A stretch of 64,000 nucleotides of DNA, taken from an uncultured Paraglaciecola sp. (GTDB taxonomy: Bacteria; Pseudomonadota; Gammaproteobacteria; Enterobacterales; Alteromonadaceae). The stretch's first letter is position 1. Each line of letters opens with the position of its first letter. Shown here piece by piece: positions 36,079 through 44,943 of this stretch. The stretch lies in NCBI GenBank assembly GCA_947498355.1, contig CANMKA010000002.1:186001-250000 (forward strand), in the 5' to 3' direction. A model generated the notes under the pieces. That model saw only the letters and a list, made by a program, of their open reading frames with translations. It made no database searches and had not been told where the DNA came from. The position numbers and the translations under genes were made by a program.

Positions 36079-37020
36079 TTATTTTGAGGTGGCTTGGGTA
36101 TGCACTCTGCTTCTTAGTTCTAATCCAAGGTAAAGGCCTACTATAATTCCGAGTATGCTGATCCACCCTGCGATAGAAAAAGCGGGTATGGCAAGCAATA
36201 ACTGGGCATCGTTACCTCCCATCGAAAGTGAAGCGCCAATGCCCATGAGGACTCCTGAGCCTAAATGGACAAGGCCTGATTTTAATGTCGGCCTAACGAG
36301 TGTGAATTGTTTTGCTCGGTATGCGGCAACGAACATACCTATAAGCAAGAAAATAAATAACAAATATCGCTCGAAGCTAGGCCAAATAGACATATGCGGA
36401 TTTATGATTGCGTGGCTAAGGTCGTAAAGTAACGCACTCGGTGTCCACTTAGGTTGAAGCAAAAAAATAAGACTAGCGAGCAAGCCAAGTCCCATCATGC
36501 CAAACCAGAGCTTTTTTCTGTCGCTATCGCCCATCATTGCCCATATGACGATAACGCCAGATATACCGATTAACAGTCCGTAAATTACATTATCGGGTAT
36601 TGGCGGTGTTGCGTACTTAACCGCTCCTTCAATGGGAAAAGCTGCGAGTATGGCCCAGCCGGCTAACCAACCTAATATGGTAATTGCGAAGTTGAAATCG
36701 CCCCTTGATAATCGGCTGAGGGTTGATATACCGCATGCTTGATTGAGGGCAGCGCCAAAGCCAATTAATACCCCCCCTATGGCAAAATTTATACTGGGTT
36801 CATATATTTGAAATTGGATTGGATTGTTTAAGTAAAATCCTATGCCCGCGGCAACCCAAGCTAATACGCCACAGGCTAAGGTTGCGAGTAAAAAAGCCGG
36901 ATTACCCTGCCTTAAAAGGTGTACGCCTTTAACCATACAAATACCCGTTTGCTGAGCTAAGAAGCCAAGAGCAAAGATAAATAGCAAAATAATAATGAGT
37001 AAAATCATAGTCATGGTCAT
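36079..37020 (-). CDS. YeeE/YedE-family transporter, single chain
   Basis: A 313-residue inner-membrane protein with about nine TM helices. A conserved Cys lies in QQTGICMVKGVHLL and another in ALNQACGISTLSRLSRGDFNF; a third, glycine-rich motif near the C terminus reads GVLMGIGASLSMGGNDAQLL without Cys. The family carries sulfur compounds such as thiosulfate. The missing third cysteine could change the substrate. It stands alone, with no sulfurtransferase gene (TusA) nearby. Confidence 0.82.
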   Translation of the reverse strand: MTMTMILLIIILLFIFALGFLAQQTGICMVKGVHLLRQGNPAFLLATLACGVLAWVAAGIGFYLNNPIQFQIYEPSINFAIGGVLIGFGAALNQACGISTLSRLSRGDFNFAITILGWLAGWAILAAFPIEGAVKYATPPIPDNVIYGLLIGISGVIVIWAMMGDSDRKKLWFGMMGLGLLASLIFLLQPKWTPSALLYDLSHAIINPHMSIWPSFERYLLFIFLLIGMFVAAYRAKQFTLVRPTLKSGLVHLGSGVLMGIGASLSMGGNDAQLLLAIPAFSIAGWISILGIIVGLYLGLELRSRVHTQATSK

Positions 37021-37122
37021 ATTGAGTACTTACGTCTTTCTTGAATTATCACGTGGCGAAATGCATTCAGGGTAAACCGGACATTGGGTGAGACTCATCC
37101 GGTTGTCTGAAAAACGTTTGAA

Positions 37123-38337
37123 TTACTGAGTAATTTTTAATTTCTTTAATAACATAGGATTAGTTGTTGCCTGTACTATCAGAGTAAATAACACGACGCC
37201 AAAACCAATGGATTGAATTGTCCACCAATACGGGATATCTAAAGGCAAGGCTAACACTAACGCGATAGTGACAACACCTCGCAAACCACCCCACACCATT
37301 ACTGGCGCATAGTTCCAGTCGATGTCATGTTTAAATACCACTTTGCCGATAAACACCGAAAAGTAGGTGGCAATTAAACGCGAGATAAAAGCGGCGAGGA
37401 TACCAAACAAAATGGCAATCCATTGCAAGGTGAACATGTCGAAGGTCACCACTAAACCCATTAAAAAGAATACGACTATATTGGCAATAAAGGCAAAGGT
37501 TTCCCAGCTGCTATACACCTTGCTTTTATCTTTAAGTACAAGTAAATCTTTTTTTACCATCAGAGTAGCGCTAAGCACTGCAACTACGCCGGATACGTGT
37601 AAGGTATGTTCGGCAAAGTAAAAACTGCCATAGGCTAATGCCACACTTACCACAAAGTAGTAGTCAGAATTTCGACCCACACACCTCAATATTACTTTAG
37701 TTAATAGCGCAAACGCTGCCCCTACTATTACGCCGCCTAGTAATACTTTAATCAATAACAGTGAGCCAGCCCCTATGTCACTGGCGCTATCACCGGTAGC
37801 CATTGAGACCAATATGCCAAACAATACAATTGCGGTGGCATCGTTAAATAGGCTCTCACCTTCAATTAAGGTAGCAAGCTTATCAGGAGCGTTGGCACTT
37901 TTTAATTGGCTTATTACTGCAACTGGATCCGTTGCCGAAATCACTAAGCCTGTAATCAATGCAGCTATCCATGGAAAGCCTGTTGGATGGTTTATGCCAA
38001 AAAATAATATTGTCGCCGATATGCCTGTCGCAATTATAACTCCAGCTGTGGCAGAAAATAGAATGGTGCCAAGTAAAGGTTTAAATAGGTCGGTATGAAT
38101 ATTTAACGACGCTTCAAATACAAGGATAGGGATCAGTACGAACAAGATTAACGATTGAAAATTGTCAAAACGAATGCCAGTGTCAATGCCTAAGATGGGC
38201 ACCAAGGCTGAGGATATCATCCCCCAAAGTAATACATTCAATGTCAGCGGCAATTTAGTTATTCGGGTACTGATAAAAGCCAAAATGCCATTGGACAGTA
38301 TGAGCAATAACGTTGATATTACTTGAATGCTGGTCAT
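37123..38337 (-). CDS. Cation:proton antiporter, CPA1 (NhaP-like)
   Basis: A 404-residue inner-membrane protein with about twelve TM helices. The ion-binding core is ALITGLVISATDPVAVISQLK, with the conserved Asp-Pro, followed by LIEGESLFNDATAIVLF with the Asn-Asp pair. Toward the end, VWGGLRGVVTIALVLALP is the usual CPA1 signature. It exchanges Na+ or K+ for H+. The gene is monocistronic; an imperfect inverted repeat AACCGGA/TCCGGTT lies upstream. Confidence 0.93.
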   Translation of the reverse strand: MTSIQVISTLLLILSNGILAFISTRITKLPLTLNVLLWGMISSALVPILGIDTGIRFDNFQSLILFVLIPILVFEASLNIHTDLFKPLLGTILFSATAGVIIATGISATILFFGINHPTGFPWIAALITGLVISATDPVAVISQLKSANAPDKLATLIEGESLFNDATAIVLFGILVSMATGDSASDIGAGSLLLIKVLLGGVIVGAAFALLTKVILRCVGRNSDYYFVVSVALAYGSFYFAEHTLHVSGVVAVLSATLMVKKDLLVLKDKSKVYSSWETFAFIANIVVFFLMGLVVTFDMFTLQWIAILFGILAAFISRLIATYFSVFIGKVVFKHDIDWNYAPVMVWGGLRGVVTIALVLALPLDIPYWWTIQSIGFGVVLFTLIVQATTNPMLLKKLKITQ

Positions 38338-38836
38338 AAATATTCACTGTATATAGGTAACGAACGAAATCGTTGATTTGCGGGATTGCCACCACTAGAC
38401 CTGATTTATACCAAAAAATCACAACTTTTTACGACTAAAAACGCATTTGACTTGAATCCTGAACACGTTGAGCCCCTCGATGACCATCCTTTTGCGTTTA
38501 GCTGCCTAGGTGCTTTTTATTCCTTGCTGAAATCATCTCTTTTCAGATGATTGGGGTGTAGACCTTGCGTTGAAATAATACGTCTTATTTTATTTTGTTT
38601 TTTTTGAGGGGGGAAGATTAAGTAAAAACATATTTAGCCATAGTTTTTATCGTTCATTCTTGATTCATACAAAGTGTGAAAGAATTACATTTAGTCATTG
38701 GTAGGCAACACTTTATTTACAATGAAACTGATGCAAGTCATTGAATTATCTATTTTTATATGATTTTTAGGAGGGCGGAATAATTATTGCTGTAATGATA
38801 AATACCTTACTTAAAAATTATCTATGAGGAACGAAT
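38338..38836. other. Intergenic region between antiporter and ompA-like genes
   Basis: This 499-bp gap holds divergent promoters that I cannot place with confidence. One small hairpin, AATCATCT/AGATGATT, is at 38531-38552, and a poly-T/poly-G tract follows at about 38580-38620. No gene or known RNA was recognised. Confidence 0.35.
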
Positions 38837-39475
38837 ATGAAAATTTCTACGCCCAAAAAAATAATCTTGGTATCTAGCTGTGCGCTGATCTTATCTGGCT
38901 GTGCGAACACCTCGAACTCGCAAAAAGGTGCGGGGATCGGCGCAGTAATCGGTGCCATTGCTGGCAAAGGTACGGGTGATAACGATAAAAGCCGGTATGT
39001 TTGGGGAGCAGCGCTAGGCGCTATTACCGGTGGTGCCATTGGCGCGTACATGGACAAGCAAGAACAAGCGCTACGCGATGAGTTATCTGACACGGGTGTA
39101 CAAGTGGTACGAGATGGTGACCAATTAAATTTAGTCATGCCTGGCCGTCTGACATTTGATACAGATAGTGCAGCGGTAAAAAGTGATTTTTACTCGGTGT
39201 TGAATGATGTTGCTCTGGTATTAAAAGAATATGACAAAACTCGACTAAGCATAGAAGGTCACACAGATTCAATAGGGGATGCTAGCTACAATCAACAGCT
39301 ATCTGAGCGCAGAGCGAATAGCGTCGCAACATATTTGGCCCAACAACAGGTTAATACTGCAAGATTACGAACCCTAGGCATGGGAGAGAATCAGCCTGTA
39401 GCAAGTAATGACACTGCATCAAGTCGCGAACAAAATCGACGCGTTGAGCTAAAAATTATTCCTATTCGCGGCTAA
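38837..39475 (+). CDS. OmpA-family lipoprotein with glycine zipper
   Basis: A 212-residue lipoprotein (LSGC, Cys about 22). After it comes a glycine-zipper segment (GAGIGAVIGAIAGKG, then GAALGAITGGAIGAYMDKQE), and then a C-terminal OmpA peptidoglycan-binding domain (LTFDTDSAAV, SIEGHTDSIGDASYNQQLSE, RANSVATYL, NRRVELKI). It likely tethers the outer membrane to the wall. Single gene, preceded by TGAGGAA. Confidence 0.92.
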   Translation: MKISTPKKIILVSSCALILSGCANTSNSQKGAGIGAVIGAIAGKGTGDNDKSRYVWGAALGAITGGAIGAYMDKQEQALRDELSDTGVQVVRDGDQLNLVMPGRLTFDTDSAAVKSDFYSVLNDVALVLKEYDKTRLSIEGHTDSIGDASYNQQLSERRANSVATYLAQQQVNTARLRTLGMGENQPVASNDTASSREQNRRVELKIIPIRG

Positions 39476-39562
39476 TTGACGCTAGCTAGCGACATAATTG
39501 AAAGACTCTGTATTTTTGTCTCAGTTGATACTTACCGTAAAAATCTAAACGTAACATTAGCT

Positions 39563-40453
39563 TTAATCGGTATGTGTGGAGTCTTTAAAGCTAAATCCAT
39601 GCCCCAATTGTTTAAAAAAACTTTGGGGCATAGTGTCATCGCCCTTGTAGCCCAACTTAATATTTCCATTTTGGTCGGGTACATACGCTGTACCAAACAA
39701 GTAATCCCAAATACTCAAAGTGAGTCCAAAGTTCATACCGTATTGTCTATCCTTGGGTAAGTGATAAGCGTGATGATACAAGTGCATAACAGGGTTATTG
39801 AATACGTACTTAAGTGGGCCGTATGTCCATTTGAGGTTTGCGTGATTCAAGTGCCCCACGGTAATGGTAAAAAAATGAACGACAAAGGCTTGCTCTGGCT
39901 CAAATCCACCTAATATCATCACGCCTAAGGTTTTAAGGGGCTTGTATAGTAAGTTTTCCATCCAGTGATAGCGTAAGTGACCAGCAAAGCCCATTTGTTG
40001 AATGCTGTGATGTACCTGATGAAAACGCCACATCCAAGATACTCTGTGCAGGGTAAGATGGGTTAGCCACTGGAAAAAATCCAGCAATACAAAAAACACC
40101 AATAACTGCATTATCAGTGGGTACTCATCTAAATAAAGCAGACTAAAGGACTGCATGTCTAACTCTACATTAGCAAAGCCATAATTCATTAAGGCGTAAA
40201 ATCCTGAAATGGCAATACTGAAAATGAAGAAGTTGAAGTACATATAGAAGGCGTCAAGCCAGAAGTCGTGGCGAATAGGGTTTTGCTGTTTTCGCCAGCC
40301 AAACCTCAACTCTAAAAGCCACACTACAACCGAAACTAGGGTAAGCCCCCAAAAGTAATTTTGCGACCAAGGCACGTCAAAGGTGATATTCCGCCATACC
40401 CAGCCGCTGGTACCTAAGAGTGTACCGACAAAAATTTCGATTATATCTGTCAT
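39563..40453 (-). CDS. Sterol desaturase/fatty acid hydroxylase family membrane enzyme
   Basis: A 296-residue membrane protein with about five TM helices and the di-iron histidine motifs HLTLHRVSWMWRFHQVHHS (HxxxH and HxxHH) and, later, HLYHHAYH. Relatives hydroxylate or desaturate lipid chains, sterols or alkylglycerols. It is the last gene of the long minus-strand operon, 22 bp after the nucleoside phosphorylase gene. Position in that operon suggests modification of a lipid part of the operon's product; this is inference. Confidence 0.85.
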   Translation of the reverse strand: MTDIIEIFVGTLLGTSGWVWRNITFDVPWSQNYFWGLTLVSVVVWLLELRFGWRKQQNPIRHDFWLDAFYMYFNFFIFSIAISGFYALMNYGFANVELDMQSFSLLYLDEYPLIMQLLVFFVLLDFFQWLTHLTLHRVSWMWRFHQVHHSIQQMGFAGHLRYHWMENLLYKPLKTLGVMILGGFEPEQAFVVHFFTITVGHLNHANLKWTYGPLKYVFNNPVMHLYHHAYHLPKDRQYGMNFGLTLSIWDYLFGTAYVPDQNGNIKLGYKGDDTMPQSFFKQLGHGFSFKDSTHTD

Positions 40454-40475
40454 GGTATACTCCTAGGAGAAATGA

Positions 40476-41324
40476 TTACTTCAACAAGACGTCTAACCAG
40501 ACTCTTTGCTCAGCAGAGACTTTGTCGAGAGGCGTTAATAACGCACTTGCTAAAGCATTACGGCTAGCACTGGGCTCTGGTTCAATTTTGGACTCTACGA
40601 AAGCCAGCAGGAGTGTTTTAGCTTTCTCGAGACTGCCTTGATAACGGCTAATCACTTGTTCAACAGACACGTGCAGACTCGGGTCGTCTTGCCAACAATC
40701 GTAATCAGTGGCTATGGCTATTGTGCAATAACTAAGCTGTGCTTCTTTGGCAAGAAAGACTTCGGGTACGTTTGTCATGCCCACTAGATCGCAGTTTGCT
40801 GGGCCGCGCAAAAACTCGCTTTCGGCTTTGGTGCCTAAGCGCGGACCATCTACGCAGGCATAAGTTTTGTTTCGGTGAACGGCTATGTCAACACTTTTGC
40901 CTGCCTGCTCAATAGCGTTAGCCAATGCGTTACAGGTTGGCAAAGCGGTAGAGACGTGAGCGGCGACACCTTTTCCAAAAAAGGTTTTTTCGCGTGGATT
41001 CTTCACAAAGTCGAAGTATTGATCGGGTAATGCCAAGTCGCCTGGAGCGATTTCGGCTTGTAAGCTACCGACGGCTGATACGCCTATTACTCGCGTCGCG
41101 CCTAAGGACTTAAGTGCCCAAATGTTTGCGCGGTAGTTAACCTCGTGAGGGAGCAATTGATGTGCTGAGCCATGGCGGGCTAAAAACAATATGGATACGC
41201 CAGCTAGTTGACCTTCGATTATCGCGTCTGATGGCTCTCCAAATGGCGTGCTAACCTGATGCGTGTTAACCACTTCTAGCTTATCTAATTGATATAATCC
41301 GGTGCCGCCTATTATGGCTAACAT
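40476..41324 (-). CDS. mtnP: S-methyl-5'-thioinosine/thioadenosine phosphorylase family
   Basis: A 282-residue phosphorylase with IIGGTGLYQL at the start, the phosphate-site LFLARHGSAHQLLPHEVNYRAN (in parts), and VGMTNVPEVFLAKEAQLSYC for ribose and base binding. It splits 5'-modified thio-nucleosides into base and 5-modified ribose 1-phosphate. It is 83 bp downstream of the radical SAM gene in the same direction. Beside arsM and a radical SAM gene, it may act on a 5'-arseno-5'-deoxyadenosine intermediate, or simply recycle MTA and related by-products. Which of MTA or MTI it prefers cannot be told. Confidence 0.85.
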   Translation of the reverse strand: MLAIIGGTGLYQLDKLEVVNTHQVSTPFGEPSDAIIEGQLAGVSILFLARHGSAHQLLPHEVNYRANIWALKSLGATRVIGVSAVGSLQAEIAPGDLALPDQYFDFVKNPREKTFFGKGVAAHVSTALPTCNALANAIEQAGKSVDIAVHRNKTYACVDGPRLGTKAESEFLRGPANCDLVGMTNVPEVFLAKEAQLSYCTIAIATDYDCWQDDPSLHVSVEQVISRYQGSLEKAKTLLLAFVESKIEPEPSASRNALASALLTPLDKVSAEQRVWLDVLLK

Positions 41325-41407
41325 ACATGTGTATCCTTATAAATTTACAATAAATGATTGGGTACTGAATCTGCAGGAGGGATTGAGTTCGCTTAGATCA
41401 ATCTTGT

Positions 41408-42331
41408 TTACATTTCACTGCAGCTGGCACCCATAGCAAAGCAGCTATAGCATCTGTGATGTTTCATACTAATACGTTTTTGCATACTTTCAGATAGGTC
41501 AGGGCCTAGGTTATAGTCAGGGTCATCATCGACTAAGGTGCAGGCATAAACGCCCATTTTACCGTTTTGTTTAACCATCATCTTGGAACTTGCGCACATA
41601 TAATGACTGCGCTGTTCAGCGGTTTGATAAGTGGTCATGCAGTGTTCTGTAATATGAGGCACATTGGGTAAACTGCCCGGCGGTAAAAAGTCTGGAAATG
41701 CCACCATGCGCAGATCTTTGGGTAAGCTGTTCAGAGCAAATACGTCAGCAAATTGTTGTTCAATTTGCTGGGTGTTTTCACCGTCTTTAATATGTCGCGC
41801 GACCGACACATTAAACCCTAGCTGGTGGAGTTTACGCATGCCTATTAGGGCTTTTTGAAACTCCCCTTGGCCCCTGCCTAAGTCGTGTTGAACTGCGTCT
41901 GGGTGATCCAAGCTCACCCTAAAAGATACGGCATGGGGAGCATCAAGTAAGGTCGCTACTTGGTCAATACGTTTAATCAAAGGATCGGTGCCATTGGTTA
42001 GCACTAAACAAGGTTTGTGTTGTAACGCATAGGCCAATATTGCCACTATGTCTTTGACTAACATAGGTTCGCCACCAGTGAACGAAAACTGTTCTGTACC
42101 TAAGGTTAGGGCTTCGTCTATGTAAGGCGTGACGTCTGATAATTTAGGTGACTCTAAGCGTTTGCTGCTGGGTGATGAACCTTCTAAGCAAAAATCACAA
42201 GATAAATTGCATTTAGTACCTGTATGAAACCACAACTCTTTCAACGATTCTGGTTGAATATACCCACGGGGATCACCGGTTGGCGTAATGTGCCAAGTGT
42301 CTGAGTTTGCTTGGGAGGCCAAATCTGTCAT
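41408..42331 (-). CDS. Radical SAM enzyme of the putative arsenosugar operon
   Basis: A 307-residue radical SAM protein. The 4Fe-4S ligands are C41-x3-C45-x2-C48 in TGTKCNLSCDFC, and the SAM-binding GGEP is in FSFTGGEPMLV. The C-terminal part has extra cysteines (YMCASSK, VYACTLV, then HRCYSCFAMGASCSEM at the end) that could hold an auxiliary cluster. Known ArsS enzymes look different, with a CNQxCxHCH-type motif and a DUF3641 end. The start codon overlaps the arsM stop (TAATG); an upstream TTG is less likely. It would make 5'-deoxyadenosyl radical chemistry available to this pathway. Confidence 0.85.
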   Translation of the reverse strand: MTDLASQANSDTWHITPTGDPRGYIQPESLKELWFHTGTKCNLSCDFCLEGSSPSSKRLESPKLSDVTPYIDEALTLGTEQFSFTGGEPMLVKDIVAILAYALQHKPCLVLTNGTDPLIKRIDQVATLLDAPHAVSFRVSLDHPDAVQHDLGRGQGEFQKALIGMRKLHQLGFNVSVARHIKDGENTQQIEQQFADVFALNSLPKDLRMVAFPDFLPPGSLPNVPHITEHCMTTYQTAEQRSHYMCASSKMMVKQNGKMGVYACTLVDDDPDYNLGPDLSESMQKRISMKHHRCYSCFAMGASCSEM

Positions 42332-43377
42332 TAGCAACAGGCACCTTCATTAGATACAGCATTTGCTGAGGCGAAAGGCATCAGGTCTCCGCAGTCAGGG
42401 TAAATGCCATAATGTGTATCAAAATTACCAATGAACTCAAAAAATTCAGCAAAACGGGTATCTGCCAACATTCGCCAAGTGTTTCCACAAACAGGGAATA
42501 CTTTGCCTTTCTCGATAGCATGATGGCCATCGAGTACGAACTTTTGTTCGTGATGAGGAATGCCACCTTTATAGATAACGGCTTGGCCGTAGTCTTCGCA
42601 ATGGGTTTCCAGTTCGGGCAATTTAAACAAACGATAGGTGGCCGAATAAAAGTCAATATGGCTAATTTTAGCTTTGACTCTTGGATTATTGATTTCTAGG
42701 GGGCGGTCTTTGACCAGCCTAGGATCTAAAAAGCCTGATTGTTTAGCCAATTGAATAAAGTCGTTCCAGTAAAGCGCACCACTTAAACATTCTCCATAAA
42801 GTTCCGGATCTTGCTTTAAGTCGTTAGATATTCTGCGACTGGCATAGACATCTGAAAAGTAAATCTCACCTCCGGGCTTAAGTACGCGGTAGGCTTCTTT
42901 TAGTACGCTTTGTTTATCTGGCGAGAGGTTGATCACGCAGTTAGAAATAATCACGTCGACGCTATTGTCTGCTAAATCTAATTCATCTAAGCGCTCAATA
43001 TAACCTTGTTTGAATTCGGTATTGGCTTTGGCAAAACCAAACTTTTCTCTGTGGTATTCAACGTAGCTTTTAGCGACAGAAATTTGCTCGTCTGTCATGT
43101 CTACCCCGATGACTTTACCTTGCTCACCTACTAATTGGGCTAATGCGTAGCAATCGCGGCCAGCGCCACAACCTAAGTCTAAAATGGTTTTGCCCGTTAA
43201 GTGTTCAGGTAGCACCAGTCCACAGCCATAATATTTTATCAATACTTGATCATGAATATTCGATAAGGCTGCTTTGACAAACTCAGGCATGCCCTCGTCT
43301 GTACAACAGGCGTCGGTTTGTAAGTCGTCTGAGGTTTTTAATACCTTGCCGTAATATTCTTTGACTTCATCATGCAT
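42331..43377 (-). CDS. arsM: Arsenite methyltransferase, AS3MT-like
   Basis: A 348-residue enzyme that is strikingly like the animal AS3MT: VKEYYGKVLKTSDDLQT, IKYYGCGLVLPEHL, ILDLGCGAGRDCYALAQLVG, then SNCVINLSPDKQSVLKEAYR and GECLSGALYW. All four cysteines that bind trivalent arsenic are present (C24/C25, C52, C147, C197). A C-terminal GACC pair remains as well. It would transfer methyl groups from SAM to As(III) in the cytoplasm, giving mono-, di- or trimethylated arsenic. Its ends overlap the DUF2064 gene (8 bases) and the radical SAM gene (1 base). Confidence 0.93.
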   Translation of the reverse strand: MHDEVKEYYGKVLKTSDDLQTDACCTDEGMPEFVKAALSNIHDQVLIKYYGCGLVLPEHLTGKTILDLGCGAGRDCYALAQLVGEQGKVIGVDMTDEQISVAKSYVEYHREKFGFAKANTEFKQGYIERLDELDLADNSVDVIISNCVINLSPDKQSVLKEAYRVLKPGGEIYFSDVYASRRISNDLKQDPELYGECLSGALYWNDFIQLAKQSGFLDPRLVKDRPLEINNPRVKAKISHIDFYSATYRLFKLPELETHCEDYGQAVIYKGGIPHHEQKFVLDGHHAIEKGKVFPVCGNTWRMLADTRFAEFFEFIGNFDTHYGIYPDCGDLMPFASANAVSNEGACC

Positions 43378-44095
43378 CTTGAGGGATCTCTGTGTTAATT
43401 AATGTGGGTGAGGCTACCAAAGGGGTGAGCATATTGCGCAGCTGCATACGAGATAGGCGAGTGTCAGTTGCTAGGGCCTGGTAAGTGGTGAGTAAATCAC
43501 CCTCTTCGTCAATATCAAAACTCGGCAGACCATAGGCCACGCAAAGGTGATGTTGTTGACAAAGAGATGCTAAGGACTCCCCTAGGTTTTCTGTGCTCCA
43601 AGGCAGACCAGACAAATCGGGCCACGCAGTGGCATTCGCCATAATGCCCACACCGCCATCATCGGCTTGACTTAACACCACATCATGCTGGTTTAACTGC
43701 TGAATGACATCATTGTAATGCTGCATGGTTAGCATGGGCGCGTCTGTGCCAATAAAAGCAAGATGGTTATGGCCTTGCTCTCTAAGCTCGGTATCAATTT
43801 TGTTGATACGCTCGCCTAAGTTGCCAGAGCTTTGCGAAATCACAGTGTGTCCGCCTACGGTTAAGGCGTTGGCCCACTCTATATCGTCTGGATTAGATAC
43901 AGTGAACACTAGGTTGCCCGGCCAATTTGCGGCGTCTTCTAAGGCACAATTGAGTAACTCAACAGCAACTAAGTAAGCTTGATCTTGGCCTATGGTTTTG
44001 GCTAGCCTTGATTTACCTTGGCCTAAGGCTGGGCGTTTACAAAACACCACTAAGGTTGGCTGGCTTCCATCAACTTGGTGGGGGCGCTGGATCAT
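43370..44095 (-). CDS. DUF2064 (TIGR04282-type) glycosyltransferase-like protein
   Basis: A 241-residue GT-A-like nucleotidyl/glycosyl transferase. It begins LVVFCKRPALGQGKSRLAKT and has FIGTDAPMLT for the metal-binding loop and DDGGVGIMA near residue 140. This family is known to cluster with radical SAM and arsenic-methylation genes. It overlaps the DUF547 gene by four bases and arsM by eight. A role in adding a sugar or nucleotide-activated group to an arsenic compound is inferred from context. Confidence 0.85.
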   Translation of the reverse strand: MIQRPHQVDGSQPTLVVFCKRPALGQGKSRLAKTIGQDQAYLVAVELLNCALEDAANWPGNLVFTVSNPDDIEWANALTVGGHTVISQSSGNLGERINKIDTELREQGHNHLAFIGTDAPMLTMQHYNDVIQQLNQHDVVLSQADDGGVGIMANATAWPDLSGLPWSTENLGESLASLCQQHHLCVAYGLPSFDIDEEGDLLTTYQALATDTRLSRMQLRNMLTPLVASPTLINTEIPQDA

Positions 44096-44943
44096 TCAGC
44101 TTGGCTCCCGTTTAAACGCCAGTCGTAGTCATATTTAATTTTACCCGTATGTTTAGCAAGTATGGCTTTTAGCTCTGGTTTGGCATGGCGTTGTAAATCA
44201 ACGAGTAAGGCTTTTTCGTTGCCACCAAAGTCGCTTACAAACCAATTAAAAATACTGGATAAAGTCAGAGTGTTGGTTGCGGCATCATAGTGCACGCCTC
44301 TAGGGTGATTAATAAATTGCGCCGCCATAGTGTCGAGCAGACTGTCTAAGTTTTCTGCGGTATAAGCTTGATTGGCCAAATTTGGGCAACCAATGCTTGC
44401 ACAATTCACACCGTAATGAATACGGTTGTCGCTCCATACGCGGCGCAAGATATTATGCTCAATGTTGTTTAGGGTGAGTTCTTTGCCGTCAACAACTGCG
44501 GTAACATCATCCCAAGGTCCTAGACCTGGTAGGCCTTCTCCTGTTTGCTTAATGCTTTCTACTGGATACTCGTCAACTATCACTTTGATTGTGATGGCAT
44601 TGTATAAGTTGATCCAATAGGCCATTTGCTCGGCGTCATTATAGGTCAGGGGGCTAATGCTTTGCGCGTATTCTAGATAGCGTTCGAGTTTTTCGTAATC
44701 GGCATCGCTGAAATTAGCATACTTGAATAAGTTGATGCCGGTTTCGGGATTCACTTCTACATTGTCGGTAAGAATTTGCTGCCACAATTGATGGTCGATG
44801 CGAGCGGTATTTTCAGCATCGCTAGCCTGCCACTCTTTGAGGGGCTTTGGATCCATCATTTTGTACATGTCGTAAGCTTTGTTGGTGACTAACAGCAACC
44901 CAGCAAATAAAATGACACTGATAATTTTAACGGGAGTAGACAT
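44092..44943 (-). CDS. DUF547 domain protein, membrane-anchored
   Basis: A 283-residue protein with an N-terminal signal or TM segment (MSTPVKIISVILFAGLLLVTN). The rest matches DUF547: AYWINLYNAITIKVIVDEYP, then NNIEHNILRRVW, and IHYGVNCASIGCPNLANQAYT. The family is widespread and of unknown role; the conserved Cys and His suggest a cysteine-dependent fold. ATG at 44943 has AGGAG upstream. It overlaps the GT2 gene by 17 bases. Position suggests a periplasmic step in the operon's pathway. Confidence 0.88.
   Translation of the reverse strand: MSTPVKIISVILFAGLLLVTNKAYDMYKMMDPKPLKEWQASDAENTARIDHQLWQQILTDNVEVNPETGINLFKYANFSDADYEKLERYLEYAQSISPLTYNDAEQMAYWINLYNAITIKVIVDEYPVESIKQTGEGLPGLGPWDDVTAVVDGKELTLNNIEHNILRRVWSDNRIHYGVNCASIGCPNLANQAYTAENLDSLLDTMAAQFINHPRGVHYDAATNTLTLSSIFNWFVSDFGGNEKALLVDLQRHAKPELKAILAKHTGKIKYDYDWRLNGSQAE

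Noticed and set aside
37076..37106. AACCGGA/TCCGGTT inverted repeat as a terminator of the antiporter gene
   Set aside because: It lies upstream rather than downstream of the antiporter and has no T run; it could only serve the YeeE gene, and weakly.
39476..39760. 94-codon plus-strand frame after the ompA-like gene
   Set aside because: It overlaps the fatty acid hydroxylase gene in antisense and has no ribosome-binding site.
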